34,544 nucleotides of DNA from Kitasatospora humi (GTDB lineage Bacteria; Actinomycetota; Actinomycetes; Streptomycetales; Streptomycetaceae). A program made the translations under genes and the position numbers. Below, piece after piece: positions 1 through 10,400 of the stretch; the stretch's first letter is position 1, and the number at the start of each line of letters is the position of its first letter. Below the pieces are notes generated by a model. It worked only from the letters and a program-made list of their open reading frames with translations. It had not been told where the DNA came from and did no database searches. The DNA lies in assembly GCF_020907985.1 (NCBI RefSeq), contig NZ_JAJJPA010000066.1, positions 1-34,544 on the forward strand. The letters run 5' to 3'.

Positions 1-1
1 C

Positions 2-3000
2 GAGCCGTTCCAGCGGGTACTGGCGGTGGAGGAGTGCGGCTTCGAGGTGTCGCTGGTCGAGGTGGCGCCGCAGGAGCTGGATGCGGCGGTGGCGGAGGCG
101 GCCGGGTATGCGTTCGACCTGACCTCGGAGATACCGCTGCGGGCGACGCTGCTCGCGCTCGGCGAGGCGGACCATGTGCTGGTGTTGCTGGTGCACCACG
201 TGGCGGCCGACGGCTCGTCGACGGCGCCGTTGGCGCGGGACCTGTCGGTGGCGTACACGGCGCGGGCCACGGGCCGGGTGCCCGTGTGGGAGCCGCTGCC
301 GGTGCAGTACGCGGACTACGCGTTGTGGCAGCGGGAGGTACTCGGGGACGAGGACGATCCCGAAAGTGTGCTGTCCGGTCAGGTGGCGTACTGGCGTGAG
401 GCCCTGGCAGACGCGCCGGAGGAGCTGGAACTGCCGGCAGACCGCCGGCGCCCGGCGACGGCCTCGCACCGTGGTGAGAGCGTGGAGCTGCGTGTTTCCG
501 CCGAGACGCACCGGGAATTGGCTGCGCTGGCCCGGGAGCGGGGAGCGACCCTGTTCATGGTGCTGCAGGCGGCGTTGGCGGTGATGCTGAACCGCCTGGG
601 TGCGGGCACGGACATTCCGATCGGGTCGCCGGTCGCCGGGCGCACGGACGAGGCGCTCGACGAGTTGGTCGGGTTCTTCGTCAACACGCTCGTGTTGCGG
701 ACCGACCTGTCCGGCGACCCGACCTTCGAGGAGCTCGTCGACCGGGTCCGGGAGAGCGGTCTGAGTGCGTTCGAGCACCAGGACGTGCCGTTCGAGAAGC
801 TGGTGGAGGAGCTCTCCCCGGCGCGGTCGATGGCACGCCACCCGCTGTTCCAGGTCATGCTCACCCTGCAGAACACGGCGTCGGCGGCCCTGGAGCTGCC
901 CGGCTTGCAGTCCGGGGCGCTTGCCACGGGCGCGCCGGCGGTGAAGTTCGACCTGGACGTGAGTCTTGGTGAGGTCTTCGACGCGCAGGGCAGGCCGGCG
1001 GGTTTGCGCGGCGTGTTGGTCGGGGCCGCTGACCTGTTCGACGCGGACACGGTCGAGCGGATGGCGCAGTGGCTGGTCCGCGTCCTGGAGACGGTCTGCA
1101 AGGCGCCGCAGTCGCGTCTGGCGGTGGTGGATGTGCTGGGTGAGGCGGAGCGGCAGCTGCTCCTGGAGGAGTGGAACGAGACGGCGGTCGAAGTGTCCGG
1201 TGGGACGATCGCGGGGTTGTTCGAGGCGAGGGTGGAGCTGGCACCGGGTGCGGTGGCGGTGGCGGCTGATGGTGTGGAGGTGTCGTACGCGGAGCTGGAT
1301 GCGCGGGCGAACCGGCTGGCGCGACTGCTGATCGGCCGCGGAGTGGGCCCGGAGTCGGTGGTGGCGGTGTGCCTGGAGCGCGGTGTGGACCTGATGGTCT
1401 CGTTGCTCGCGGTGGTGAAGGCCGGCGGCGCCTACATGCCGGTGGATCCGGACTATCCGGCGGAGCGGATCGCCTACATGCTCGGTGATGCGGTGCCGGT
1501 GGTGGGCTTGGCGGCTGGTGCCACAGCAGGGGCACTGGCGGGGTCGGTGCCGGTGGTGGTCCTGGACGATGCTGCGACGGTTGCCGAGCTGGCCGGCTGC
1601 GAGGCTGGTCGGGTGATGGATGCGGAGCGTCGGTCGCCGTTGCTCGCGGCGCATCCGGCGTATGTGATCTACACGTCGGGGTCGACGGGTCGCCCGAAGG
1701 GCGTGCTGGTGTCGCATGCGGGCGTGGCGCACCAGGTGGCGGGTCATGTGCGGTGGTTCGGGGTCGGTGTTGGTTCGCGGGTGGGGCAGTTCGCGTCGGC
1801 GGGCTTCGACACCTTCGGGTGGGAGTGGTTCATGGCGTTGCTGTCGGGTGCCGCGTTGGTGGTGATTCCGCAGGACCGGCGCCTGGGTGAGGCGTTGCCG
1901 GTGTTCCTGGCGGAGCATGGGGTCACTCATGTGACGCTGCCGCCGGCGGTGTTGGCGACGTTGGACGCGGAGTCGGTGGACCGTGGCGTGCTGGTGGTGA
2001 CGGCGGGTGAGGCGTGTCCGCCGGAGGTGATGGCGCGCTGGGCCGAGGGCCGCAGGATGTTCAACTCCTACGGTCCGACCGAGACCACCGTCGATGCCAC
2101 GTTGTGGCAGTGCGATCCGGCGTCGTCGGTGGTGGCGATCGGCACGCCGGTGGTCAACACCCGGGTGTACGTGCTGGACGAGTACTTGCAGCCCGCACCG
2201 GTCGGTGTGGCGGGCGAGTTGTACGTCGCGGGCGCGGGTCTGGCGCGCGGCTACCTGGGTCGTGCGGGGCTGACCGCGGAGCGGTTCGTGGCGAACCCGT
2301 TCGGTGCGCCGGGTGAGCGGATCTACCGCACGGGTGACCGGGCGCGGTGGACGGCTGCGGGGCAGTTGGTGTTCGCGGGGCGGACCGATGACCAGGTGAA
2401 GATCCGTGGCTTCCGGATCGAGCCGGGTGAGGTCCAGTCGGTGGTGGCCGGGCACCCGCAGGTCGCGCAGGCGGCCGTGGTGGTGCGCGAGGACGCGCCG
2501 GGTGACAAGCGACTGGTGGCCTACGTGGTGCCGGCCGGCGATGGTGCCGGCGAGGAACTGGCTGCTGTGGTGCCCGGTTTCGCGGCCGAGCGGCTGCCGC
2601 AGTACATGGTTCCCGCCGCGGTGGTGGTGCTGGACGCGCTGCCGGTGACGGTGAACGGCAAGCTGGACCGCAAGGCCCTGCCCGTCCCGCAGTACACGAC
2701 CGGCACGGGTCGGGCACCGCTCACGGTGCAGGAGGAGCTCCTGTGCCAGGCGTTCGCGCAGGTGCTGGGTCTGGAGAGCGTCGGCGTCGAGGACGACTTC
2801 TTCGCCCTGGGCGGACACTCCCTGCTGGCGACCCGTCTGGTGAGTCGGATGCGGGTGCTGCTTGGCGTGGAACTGCCGCTGCGGGCGGTGTTCGAGGCGG
2901 CCACCCCGGCCGGGCTGGCGGCCTGGCTCGGGCAGGCCACCGCAGGCCGGGCGGGAGTGACCCCGATGGCACGTCCGGATCGGGTGCCGCTGTCGTTCGC

Positions 3001-6000
3001 GCAGCGCCGGCTGTGGTTCCTCGGCCAGTCGGAGGGTCCGAGCGCGACCTACAACATCCCGATCGCGTTGCGGCTGACTGGGGAGTTGGACCGGGGCGCC
3101 CTGGCTGAGGCGCTGCTGGACGTGATCGGTCGGCACGAGGTGCTGCGCACGGTCTACCCGGTCGTGGGCGGCGAGCCGTTCCAGCGGGTACTGCCGGCCG
3201 GCGAGGCCGGGTTCGAGCTGCCGGTCGTAGCGGTCGGGGCAGCGAAGTTGGATGCCGCGGTGGCCGAGGCTGTTACGTATGCCTTCGACCTCTCGTCCGA
3301 AATCCCGCTGCGGGCAACGCTGTTCGCGGTCGATCAAGATGACCACGCGTTGGTGATGGTGGTTCACCACATCGCCGGGGACGGCTGGTCGACGGGGCCG
3401 TTGGCGCGGGACGTGTCGGTGGCGTATGCGGCGCGGTTGGATGGCCGGGCGCCTGGGTTCGAGCCGTTGCCGGTGCAGTACGCGGACTACGCGTTGTGGC
3501 AGCGGGAGGTGCTCGGTAGTGAGCAGGACCCGGACAGTGTGGTGTCCGGGCAGGTGGCGTACTGGCGTGAGGCGCTGGCCGGAGCGCCGGAGGAGTTGGA
3601 ACTGCCGGTGGACCGCCAACGCCCGGCGACGGCTTCGCACCGCGGCGAGAGCGTGGAGCTGGCTGTCTCCGCCGAGACGCACCAGCGGTTGGCTGCGCTG
3701 GCCCGGGAGCGGGGGGTGACTCTGTTCATGCTGTTCCAGGCGGCGTTGGCGGTCACCCTGAGCCGGATCGGCGCGGGGACGGACATCCCGATCGGTGCGG
3801 CGATCGCCGGGCGTAGCGACGAGGCGCTGAACGACCTGGTCGGTTGCTTCGTGAACACCTTGGTGATGCGTACCGACCTGTCCGGCGACCCGACCTTCGG
3901 CGAGGTGCTGGAGCGGGTGCGGGAGGCCAGCCTCGGGGCGTTCGAGCATCAGGACGTGCCGTTCGAAAAGCTGGTGGAGGAGTTGGCGCCGGCGCGCTCG
4001 CTCTCCCGGCACCCGCTGCACCAGGTCATGTTGACCGTTCAGAACACGGCTTCGGCAGCGTTGGAGTTGCCCGGCTTGCGGCCTGGGGCACTTGCCGTGG
4101 GCGCCCTGGCGTCGAAGTTCGACCTGGACGTGATCGTGAGTGAGGCGTTTGATGCGCAGGGTGTGCCGGCGGGGTTGCGCGGCACGCTGATTGCGGCGGC
4201 TGACATGTTCGACGCGGAGACCGTGCGGCGGATCGCGGGCTGGTTGGTCCAGGTCCTGGAGACGGTTGTCGCTGAGCCGCAGACACGGTTGTCGGCGGTG
4301 GATGTGATGGGTGAGGCTGAGCGTGGGTTGGTGGTGGAGGAGTGGAACCGGACGGGGGTGGAGTTCGGTTCGGAGTTGGTGCCGGGGTTGTTCGCTGGGC
4401 GGGTGGCTGCGATGCCGGGTGCGGTGGCGGTGGTGGCGGATGGTGTGGACGTGTCGTTCGCGGAGTTGGAGGTGCGGGCGAATCGGTTGGCGCATTATCT
4501 GCGTGCGCAGGGTGTGGGTGCGGAGTCGTTGGTGGGGTTGTGTCTGCCGCGTGGGGTGGAGATGGTGACCGCGGTGTTGGGGGTGTGGAAGGCGGGGGCG
4601 GCGTATGTGCCGTTGGATCCTGAGTATCCGGCGGAGCGGTTGGCGTTCATGTTGCGAGACAGTGGTGCGTCGGTGCTGGTGGGTGTGGAGGAGGTGCTGG
4701 ACGAGCTGCCGGTGGGGCGGGGGGTTCGTACGATCGCGGTGGATGAGCCGCTGGTGGTGGGGGCGTTGGCGGCGCAGCCCGCGACGGCTCCTGAACTCAA
4801 CCTGCTGCCGGGCCAGTTGGCGTATGTGATCTACACGTCGGGGTCGACGGGTCGCCCGAAGGGTGTGGCGGTCACGCATGGCGGGTTGGCGAACTATGTG
4901 CGGTGGGCTGTCGACGCGTATGGGATGGACGGGGGTGGTGGTGCGCCGTTGCATTCGTCGTTGTCGTTCGATTTGACGGTGACGAGTGTGGTGGTGCCGT
5001 TGGTGTCGGGTTCGGTGGTGGTGGTGAGTGCGGTTGGTGGTGCGGAGGGTCTGGCGGAACTGCTCGCCGGGCGGGGTGGGTTCGGGTTGGTGAAGGCGGT
5101 GCCGGGTCATCTGCCGTTGCTGGCCGAGCTGGTGTCGGATGAGGCTGCGGCCGGTTCGACGCGTCGTCTGGTGGTGGGTGGTGAGGCGTTGCATGGGGCT
5201 GATGTGCGGGCGTGGTTGGCGCGGGTTCCCGACTCGGTGGTGGTGAATGAGTACGGCCCGACGGAGACGGTGGTGGGGTGCTGCGTCTTCGAGCTGACTG
5301 CCAGTCAGGACATTGCGGACACGGTTCCGATCGGTCGTCCGATCGCGAACACGCGTCTGTTCGTGCTGGATGGGTCTCTGCGGCCGGTGCCGGTGGGTGT
5401 GGCGGGTGAGTTGTACATCGCGGGTGCGCAATTGGCTCGTGGGTATTTGGGTCGGCCTGGGTTGACGGCGGAGCGGTTTGTGGCGTCGCCGTTCGAGCAG
5501 GGTGGCGGGCGGATGTACCGCTCGGGTGATGTGGTGCGGTGGACGGGGGATGGGCGGTTGGAGTATCTGGGGCGTGTCGATGAGCAGGTGAAGGTCCGTG
5601 GTTTCCGGATCGAGTTGGGTGAGATCGAGGCGGTGTTGGCTGGGCATCCGCAGGTGGCGCAGGCGGCGGTGATGGCGCGTGAGGACGTGCCGGGTGACAA
5701 GCGCCTGGTGGCCTATGTGGTGTCCGATGAGGACGAGGCGGTGGGGATCGCCGAGGCGGTGCGCGGTTACCTGGGTGAGCGTCTGCCGGAGCACATGGTG
5801 CCCTCCGCGGTCGTGGTGCTGGACGCGCTGCCGCTGACGGTGAACGGCAAGGTGGACCGCAAGGCCCTGCCCGCACCGGACTACACGGGCCTGGCCGGCG
5901 TGGGCCGGGCACCGGCCACGGTGCAGGAGGAGATCCTGTGCCAGGCGTTCGCCGAGGTGCTGGGCCTGGAGCGGGTCGGTGTCGACGACGACTTCTTCGT

Positions 6001-9000
6001 CCTCGGCGGCCACTCGCTGCTTGCCGTCTCCCTGGTGGAGAACCTACGGACGCGAGGCGTGTCGGTCTCGGTGAAGGCGCTCTTCGAGACCCCGACGCCG
6101 GCCGGCCTGGCCGGTGCCGCCGGGCGGGTTGAGGTGGTGGTGCCGCCGAACCTGATCCCCGAGGGCGCCACCGGGATCACGCCGGAGATGCTGCCGCTGG
6201 TGGATCTCACCGCGGCGGAGATCGAGCGGATCGTGGCGAAGGTCGAGGGCGGCGCGGCCAATGTGGCCGATGTCTACCCACTGGCCCCGCTCCAGGAGGG
6301 CCTCCTGTTCCACCACCTGATGGCGGATCAGGGCGCCGAGGCGGATGTCTACATGCAGCCGTCGGTGTTGGGATTCGACTCGCGGGAGCGCGTGGACGAG
6401 TTCCTGGCGGCACTGCAGTGGGTGATCGGCCGGCATGACATCTACCGCACGGCGTTCGTGTGGGAGGGCCTGGCCGAGCCGGTGCAGGTGGTGTCGCGCC
6501 GGGTGGAGCTGCCGGTCCAGGAGATCGTGTTGGACCCGCAAGGGCCCAGCCCGGTGGAGCAGTTGATGGCCCTCGGTGGATCGTGGATGGATCTGACCCG
6601 GGCGCCCCTGATGACGGTCCACTTCGCGGCGGAGCCCGGCAGTGACCGCTGGCTGGCACTGCTGCGGACCCACCACATGGTGCAGGACCACGCCTCGCAG
6701 GACGTGCTGCTGGAGGAGCTCTCCGCGTTCCTGGCCGGTCGGGGCGACGCGTTGCCGGAGCCGCTGCCGTTCCGCGACTTCGTCGCCCAGGCCCGCCTGG
6801 GCGTCCCGCGTGAGGAGCACGTGCGGTACTTCGCCGAGCTGCTCGGTGACGTCACTGAGACGACGGCGCCGTTCGGGGTGCTGGATGTGCATGGTGACGG
6901 CACCGCCGTGATGCGCTGCCAGGTGCCCTTCGAAGCTGAAGTGGCCGGCAGGCTCCGTGATGTGGCGCGGCGGCAGGGCGTGAGCCCGGCCACGGTGTTC
7001 CACCTGGCGTGGGCCCGGGTGCTGGCAGCGCTGTCGGGCCGTGACGATGTGGTGTTCGGCACGGTGCTGTTCGGCCGGATGAACGCGGGCGCCGGTTCGG
7101 ACCGGGTGCCGGGTCTGTTCATGAACACCCTGCCGGTGCGCGTGCGGTTGGACGGGCAGAGCGCGGGTGAGGCGCTGGAGGGCATGCGAGGCCAGCTGGC
7201 CGAGCTGCTGGTGCACGAGCACGCGCCGCTGTCGCTGGCACAGCAAGCGAGTGGGATGACGGGCGGCAGCCCGCTGTTCACCTCCCTCTTCAACTACCGC
7301 CACAGCGAGACCGCTGTACGGGGTAGTGGCCCCCGCATCGAGGGCGTCGGGCTGCTGACCGTGAGCGACCGCACCAACTACCCCGTGACCATCTCCGTCG
7401 ACGACAACGGGAGCGGCTTCTTCCTGACCGCCGATGCGGTGGCACCGGCCGATCCGGAGCGGATCTGCGCGCTGCTGCAGGCGGCCGTCACGAACCTCAC
7501 TGCGGCTCTGGAAGAGGCTCCGCAATCGCGGTTCGCGGCGGTGGACGTGCTGGGTGAGGCTGAGCGTCGCCTGCTCCTGGAGGGGTGGAGCGACACGGCG
7601 GCCGAGGTGGCGTCGTCGACGTTGCCGGGGTTGTTCGCGGCGCAGGTGGCGCGGACGCCGGACGCGGTGGCGGTGGTGTTCGAGGGTGCCGAGGTGTCGT
7701 ACGCGGAGTTGGATGCGCGGGCGAACCGGTTGGCGCGGTTGCTGGTCGGCCGAGGGGTGGGGCCGGAGTCGGTGGTCGCGGTTTTGATGGAGCGCGGCGT
7801 GGAGCTGGTGGTGGCGCTCCTGGCAGTGGTGAAGGCGGGGGGTGCGTATCTGCCGATCGATCCGGCGTATCCGGATGACCGGATCGGGTACACGTTGGGT
7901 GATTCGGGTGCGCGCCTGGTGCTGGCCTGCGCTGAGCTTGCGGGTCGGCTGGATGGGTTCGGTGTCGAGGTGACGGCGTTGGACGAGCCGTCGCTGGTGG
8001 CGGAGTTGGCGGCGCTCGATGGTGCGGCGGTGGACCGCGTGGTGTCGCCGGGGCATCCGGCGTATGTGATCTACACCTCCGGGTCGACGGGTCGGCCCAA
8101 GGGCGTGGTGGTGACGCATGGCAATGTGACCGGGTTGTTCGCGCAGGCCGGGCCGCTGTTCGGCGGCTTCGGGGCGGACGATGTGTGGTCGTGCTTCCAC
8201 TCGTTCGCGTTCGACTTCTCGGTGTGGGAGTTGTGGGGTGCGCTGCTGCACGGCGGTCGGGTGGTGGTGGTCCCGCACGGGGTGTCGCGCTCGCCGCAGG
8301 AGTTCCTGGCGCTGATCGAGCGTGAGCGGGTGACGGTGTTGAGTCAGACCCCGTCGGCGTTCTACCAGTTGGCGGCCGTGGAGGAGCAGCGGCCCGAGGC
8401 GGTGGCGTCGCTGCGTGCGGTGGTGTTCGGTGGCGAGGCGCTGGATCCGGCCCGTCTGGACGGGTGGTGGGGGCGTCATGGTGACGGCGGTCCGCGGCTG
8501 GTGAACATGTACGGCATCACCGAGACCACGGTGCACGTCACGTTCCGCGAGCTGGCCTCGGGTGAGGGTGGGTCGGGCAGCGTGATCGGGCGCGGTATCC
8601 CGGGCCTTGGTGTCTATGTGCTGGACGACTTCCTGCGGCCGGCTCCGGTGGGTGTGACCGGTGAGATGTACGTTGCGGGTGGGCAGTTGGCGCGGGGGTA
8701 TCTGGGTCGTCCGGGGTTGTCGGCGGAGCGGTTCGTGGCGTCGCCGTTCGGCGTGCCGGGTGGGCGGCTGTACCGCACGGGTGACCGGGCGAAGTGGTCG
8801 CGCGACGGCGAGTTGGTGTTCGCGGGGCGAGCCGACGACCAAGTGAAGATCCGCGGTTTCCGGATCGAGCCGGGTGAGGTTCAGTCGGTGGTGGCCGGGC
8901 ACCCGCGGGTCGCGCAGGCGGCCGTGGTGGTGCGCGAGGACGCACCGGGTGACAAGCGTCTGGTCGCGTACGTCGTCGCGGACGGCGACAGCGCCGAACT

Positions 9001-10156
9001 CGTCTCGGCCGTCCGTGAGTTCGTGGCTGGACAGCTGCCGGCGTACATGGTGCCGTCGGCGGTGGTCGTGTTGGAGGAGCTGCCGCTGACGGTGAACGGC
9101 AAGCTGGACCGCAAAGCCCTGCCCGCCCCGGAGTACGCCGTGGGTGCGAAGGCTCCCCAGGGCGCCGGCTCGGGGAGTGCGTTCGAGCAGACCGTGTGCG
9201 AGGCGTTCGCGAAGGTGCTGGGGTTGGAGAGCGTCGGTGTCGACGACGACTTCTTCGCGTTGGGCGGGCATTCGCTGTTGGCGGTGTCGCTGGTGGAGGA
9301 GGTGCGGTCGCGCGGTGTGTCGGTGTCGGTGCGTGACCTGATCACCAATCCGACCGTGGCGGGGCTGATCGGCACGCTGTCCTTGTCGTCGGTCAAGGAC
9401 GCGCTCGGCGGCATGCTTTCCATCCGGCCGGGCGGCAGCAAGCCGCCGTTCTTCCTCGTGCATCCCGGAGGCGGGTTGAGCTGGTGCTACCTGCCGCTGG
9501 CCCGGTACATCCCGCAGGAGTATCCGCTCTACGGGCTGCAGGCCGGCGGGCTCGACGGCACGAGTGAACTCGCGGTCTCCGCGGTGGAGATGGCTGCGGC
9601 GTACATCGCGCAGATGCGTTCCGTGCAGCCGGAGGGCCCCTACCACCTGGTGGGTTGGTCCTTCGGCGGGGCGCTGGCACATGAGATCGCGGTGCAACTC
9701 CAGGATGCGGGTGAGCAGGTGGCCGCGTTGGTCATCCTGGACACCTTCCCGGCGGAGCAGGAGGCGGAGCTCGCCGCGGTCGGCGAGGCAGCCCGCAACT
9801 CCGGGGAGGCGGGGGACCTGCCCGCCCAGAAGATCCAGCAGCTCCGGGCGGATCTGGGCCATGTCCTCGGCGGGGCCTCGGATGAGGAGCTGATCCGCAT
9901 CGTGCGCGTCTTCGACAACAACGTGCGGCTGCAGGCGGAGCACCGGCCCGGTCGGTTCGACGGGGATGCCCTGGTGATGGTCGCGACGGAGGGCAGGGCG
10001 ACCGATGTGCCGTGGGCGCAGCGGTGGCAGCCGTACATCTCCGGTGAGCTCACCGAGGTGCAACTGCCCTGCGCGCACGCCGATGTGGTACGGCCTGACA
10101 CGCTGGGCCAGGTGTGGGAAGCCGTCGCGGAGTGGCTGAGCCCGGGCCGGTCGTAG
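2..10156 (+). CDS. Nonribosomal peptide synthetase, C-terminal three modules with thioesterase (5' end outside window)
   Basis: The reading frame is open from the first bases and ends at TAG 10154-10156, giving 3384 visible residues. Domain order: LCL-type C (partial, HHVAADG at residue 65), A (YVIYTSGSTG at 554), T (Ser940), LCL-type C (HHIAGDG at 1122), A (1608), T (Ser2005), C with dual E/C character (APLQEGLLFHHL, HHMVQDH at 2224), A (2688), T (Ser3091), type I TE (GWSFGG Ser3220, Asp3247, His3359). Substrate codes I read against the GrsA scheme: A1 DTWTVASVDK (uncertain; has W239/T278 as in aromatic and some Arg codes), A2 DLTKVGEVGK (Asn-like), A3 DFWSVGMVHK (Thr-like). There are no separate E domains. 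The presence of TE marks this as the final synthetase, releasing the peptide by hydrolysis or macrocyclisation. An MbtH partner is encoded at 30173. Confidence 0.97.
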   Translation, partial: EPFQRVLAVEECGFEVSLVEVAPQELDAAVAEAAGYAFDLTSEIPLRATLLALGEADHVLVLLVHHVAADGSSTAPLARDLSVAYTARATGRVPVWEPLPVQYADYALWQREVLGDEDDPESVLSGQVAYWREALADAPEELELPADRRRPATASHRGESVELRVSAETHRELAALARERGATLFMVLQAALAVMLNRLGAGTDIPIGSPVAGRTDEALDELVGFFVNTLVLRTDLSGDPTFEELVDRVRESGLSAFEHQDVPFEKLVEELSPARSMARHPLFQVMLTLQNTASAALELPGLQSGALATGAPAVKFDLDVSLGEVFDAQGRPAGLRGVLVGAADLFDADTVERMAQWLVRVLETVCKAPQSRLAVVDVLGEAERQLLLEEWNETAVEVSGGTIAGLFEARVELAPGAVAVAADGVEVSYAELDARANRLARLLIGRGVGPESVVAVCLERGVDLMVSLLAVVKAGGAYMPVDPDYPAERIAYMLGDAVPVVGLAAGATAGALAGSVPVVVLDDAATVAELAGCEAGRVMDAERRSPLLAAHPAYVIYTSGSTGRPKGVLVSHAGVAHQVAGHVRWFGVGVGSRVGQFASAGFDTFGWEWFMALLSGAALVVIPQDRRLGEALPVFLAEHGVTHVTLPPAVLATLDAESVDRGVLVVTAGEACPPEVMARWAEGRRMFNSYGPTETTVDATLWQCDPASSVVAIGTPVVNTRVYVLDEYLQPAPVGVAGELYVAGAGLARGYLGRAGLTAERFVANPFGAPGERIYRTGDRARWTAAGQLVFAGRTDDQVKIRGFRIEPGEVQSVVAGHPQVAQAAVVVREDAPGDKRLVAYVVPAGDGAGEELAAVVPGFAAERLPQYMVPAAVVVLDALPVTVNGKLDRKALPVPQYTTGTGRAPLTVQEELLCQAFAQVLGLESVGVEDDFFALGGHSLLATRLVSRMRVLLGVELPLRAVFEAATPAGLAAWLGQATAGRAGVTPMARPDRVPLSFAQRRLWFLGQSEGPSATYNIPIALRLTGELDRGALAEALLDVIGRHEVLRTVYPVVGGEPFQRVLPAGEAGFELPVVAVGAAKLDAAVAEAVTYAFDLSSEIPLRATLFAVDQDDHALVMVVHHIAGDGWSTGPLARDVSVAYAARLDGRAPGFEPLPVQYADYALWQREVLGSEQDPDSVVSGQVAYWREALAGAPEELELPVDRQRPATASHRGESVELAVSAETHQRLAALARERGVTLFMLFQAALAVTLSRIGAGTDIPIGAAIAGRSDEALNDLVGCFVNTLVMRTDLSGDPTFGEVLERVREASLGAFEHQDVPFEKLVEELAPARSLSRHPLHQVMLTVQNTASAALELPGLRPGALAVGALASKFDLDVIVSEAFDAQGVPAGLRGTLIAAADMFDAETVRRIAGWLVQVLETVVAEPQTRLSAVDVMGEAERGLVVEEWNRTGVEFGSELVPGLFAGRVAAMPGAVAVVADGVDVSFAELEVRANRLAHYLRAQGVGAESLVGLCLPRGVEMVTAVLGVWKAGAAYVPLDPEYPAERLAFMLRDSGASVLVGVEEVLDELPVGRGVRTIAVDEPLVVGALAAQPATAPELNLLPGQLAYVIYTSGSTGRPKGVAVTHGGLANYVRWAVDAYGMDGGGGAPLHSSLSFDLTVTSVVVPLVSGSVVVVSAVGGAEGLAELLAGRGGFGLVKAVPGHLPLLAELVSDEAAAGSTRRLVVGGEALHGADVRAWLARVPDSVVVNEYGPTETVVGCCVFELTASQDIADTVPIGRPIANTRLFVLDGSLRPVPVGVAGELYIAGAQLARGYLGRPGLTAERFVASPFEQGGGRMYRSGDVVRWTGDGRLEYLGRVDEQVKVRGFRIELGEIEAVLAGHPQVAQAAVMAREDVPGDKRLVAYVVSDEDEAVGIAEAVRGYLGERLPEHMVPSAVVVLDALPLTVNGKVDRKALPAPDYTGLAGVGRAPATVQEEILCQAFAEVLGLERVGVDDDFFVLGGHSLLAVSLVENLRTRGVSVSVKALFETPTPAGLAGAAGRVEVVVPPNLIPEGATGITPEMLPLVDLTAAEIERIVAKVEGGAANVADVYPLAPLQEGLLFHHLMADQGAEADVYMQPSVLGFDSRERVDEFLAALQWVIGRHDIYRTAFVWEGLAEPVQVVSRRVELPVQEIVLDPQGPSPVEQLMALGGSWMDLTRAPLMTVHFAAEPGSDRWLALLRTHHMVQDHASQDVLLEELSAFLAGRGDALPEPLPFRDFVAQARLGVPREEHVRYFAELLGDVTETTAPFGVLDVHGDGTAVMRCQVPFEAEVAGRLRDVARRQGVSPATVFHLAWARVLAALSGRDDVVFGTVLFGRMNAGAGSDRVPGLFMNTLPVRVRLDGQSAGEALEGMRGQLAELLVHEHAPLSLAQQASGMTGGSPLFTSLFNYRHSETAVRGSGPRIEGVGLLTVSDRTNYPVTISVDDNGSGFFLTADAVAPADPERICALLQAAVTNLTAALEEAPQSRFAAVDVLGEAERRLLLEGWSDTAAEVASSTLPGLFAAQVARTPDAVAVVFEGAEVSYAELDARANRLARLLVGRGVGPESVVAVLMERGVELVVALLAVVKAGGAYLPIDPAYPDDRIGYTLGDSGARLVLACAELAGRLDGFGVEVTALDEPSLVAELAALDGAAVDRVVSPGHPAYVIYTSGSTGRPKGVVVTHGNVTGLFAQAGPLFGGFGADDVWSCFHSFAFDFSVWELWGALLHGGRVVVVPHGVSRSPQEFLALIERERVTVLSQTPSAFYQLAAVEEQRPEAVASLRAVVFGGEALDPARLDGWWGRHGDGGPRLVNMYGITETTVHVTFRELASGEGGSGSVIGRGIPGLGVYVLDDFLRPAPVGVTGEMYVAGGQLARGYLGRPGLSAERFVASPFGVPGGRLYRTGDRAKWSRDGELVFAGRADDQVKIRGFRIEPGEVQSVVAGHPRVAQAAVVVREDAPGDKRLVAYVVADGDSAELVSAVREFVAGQLPAYMVPSAVVVLEELPLTVNGKLDRKALPAPEYAVGAKAPQGAGSGSAFEQTVCEAFAKVLGLESVGVDDDFFALGGHSLLAVSLVEEVRSRGVSVSVRDLITNPTVAGLIGTLSLSSVKDALGGMLSIRPGGSKPPFFLVHPGGGLSWCYLPLARYIPQEYPLYGLQAGGLDGTSELAVSAVEMAAAYIAQMRSVQPEGPYHLVGWSFGGALAHEIAVQLQDAGEQVAALVILDTFPAEQEAELAAVGEAARNSGEAGDLPAQKIQQLRADLGHVLGGASDEELIRIVRVFDNNVRLQAEHRPGRFDGDALVMVATEGRATDVPWAQRWQPYISGELTEVQLPCAHADVVRPDTLGQVWEAVAEWLSPGRS

Positions 10157-10171
10157 CGGTCCCCTTACGGG

Positions 10172-10212
10172 CGCAGCGGCCGTCGGTGATTGATCCACCG
10201 GCGGCCGCTGCG
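10172..10212 (+). terminator. Hairpin terminator after the NRPS gene
   Basis: Sixteen bases after the NRPS stop codon there is a long inverted repeat: an outer arm 10172-10182 pairs with 10202-10212 and an inner arm CGGTG/CACCG continues the stem. No long T-run follows, as is usual in high-GC actinomycetes. It probably ends the NRPS transcript. Confidence 0.7.
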
Positions 10213-10400
10213 GCTTTGTCGGGAGTTGCTGAAGGATCAACCCCGGTTGTCGGGGGACCGACCTGCTGCCGTGCATCCACCGCCGGACGGTAGCCGTCAG
10301 ACGGATGGTCAGCGTGATCGTTTAGTCCGACGGGATGACGATACGCAGAGGCGTCCGGGTATACGTTCTACCTGCCTGCCCCGCGGTGACTCCCCCGTTC

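Noticed and set aside
6044..10276. Long minus-strand open frame (about 1410 codons) opposite the NRPS gene
   Set aside because: It mirrors the GC-rich NRPS codons, has no recognisable domain, and overlaps fully a gene with clear domains. Such antisense frames are expected in high-GC DNA.
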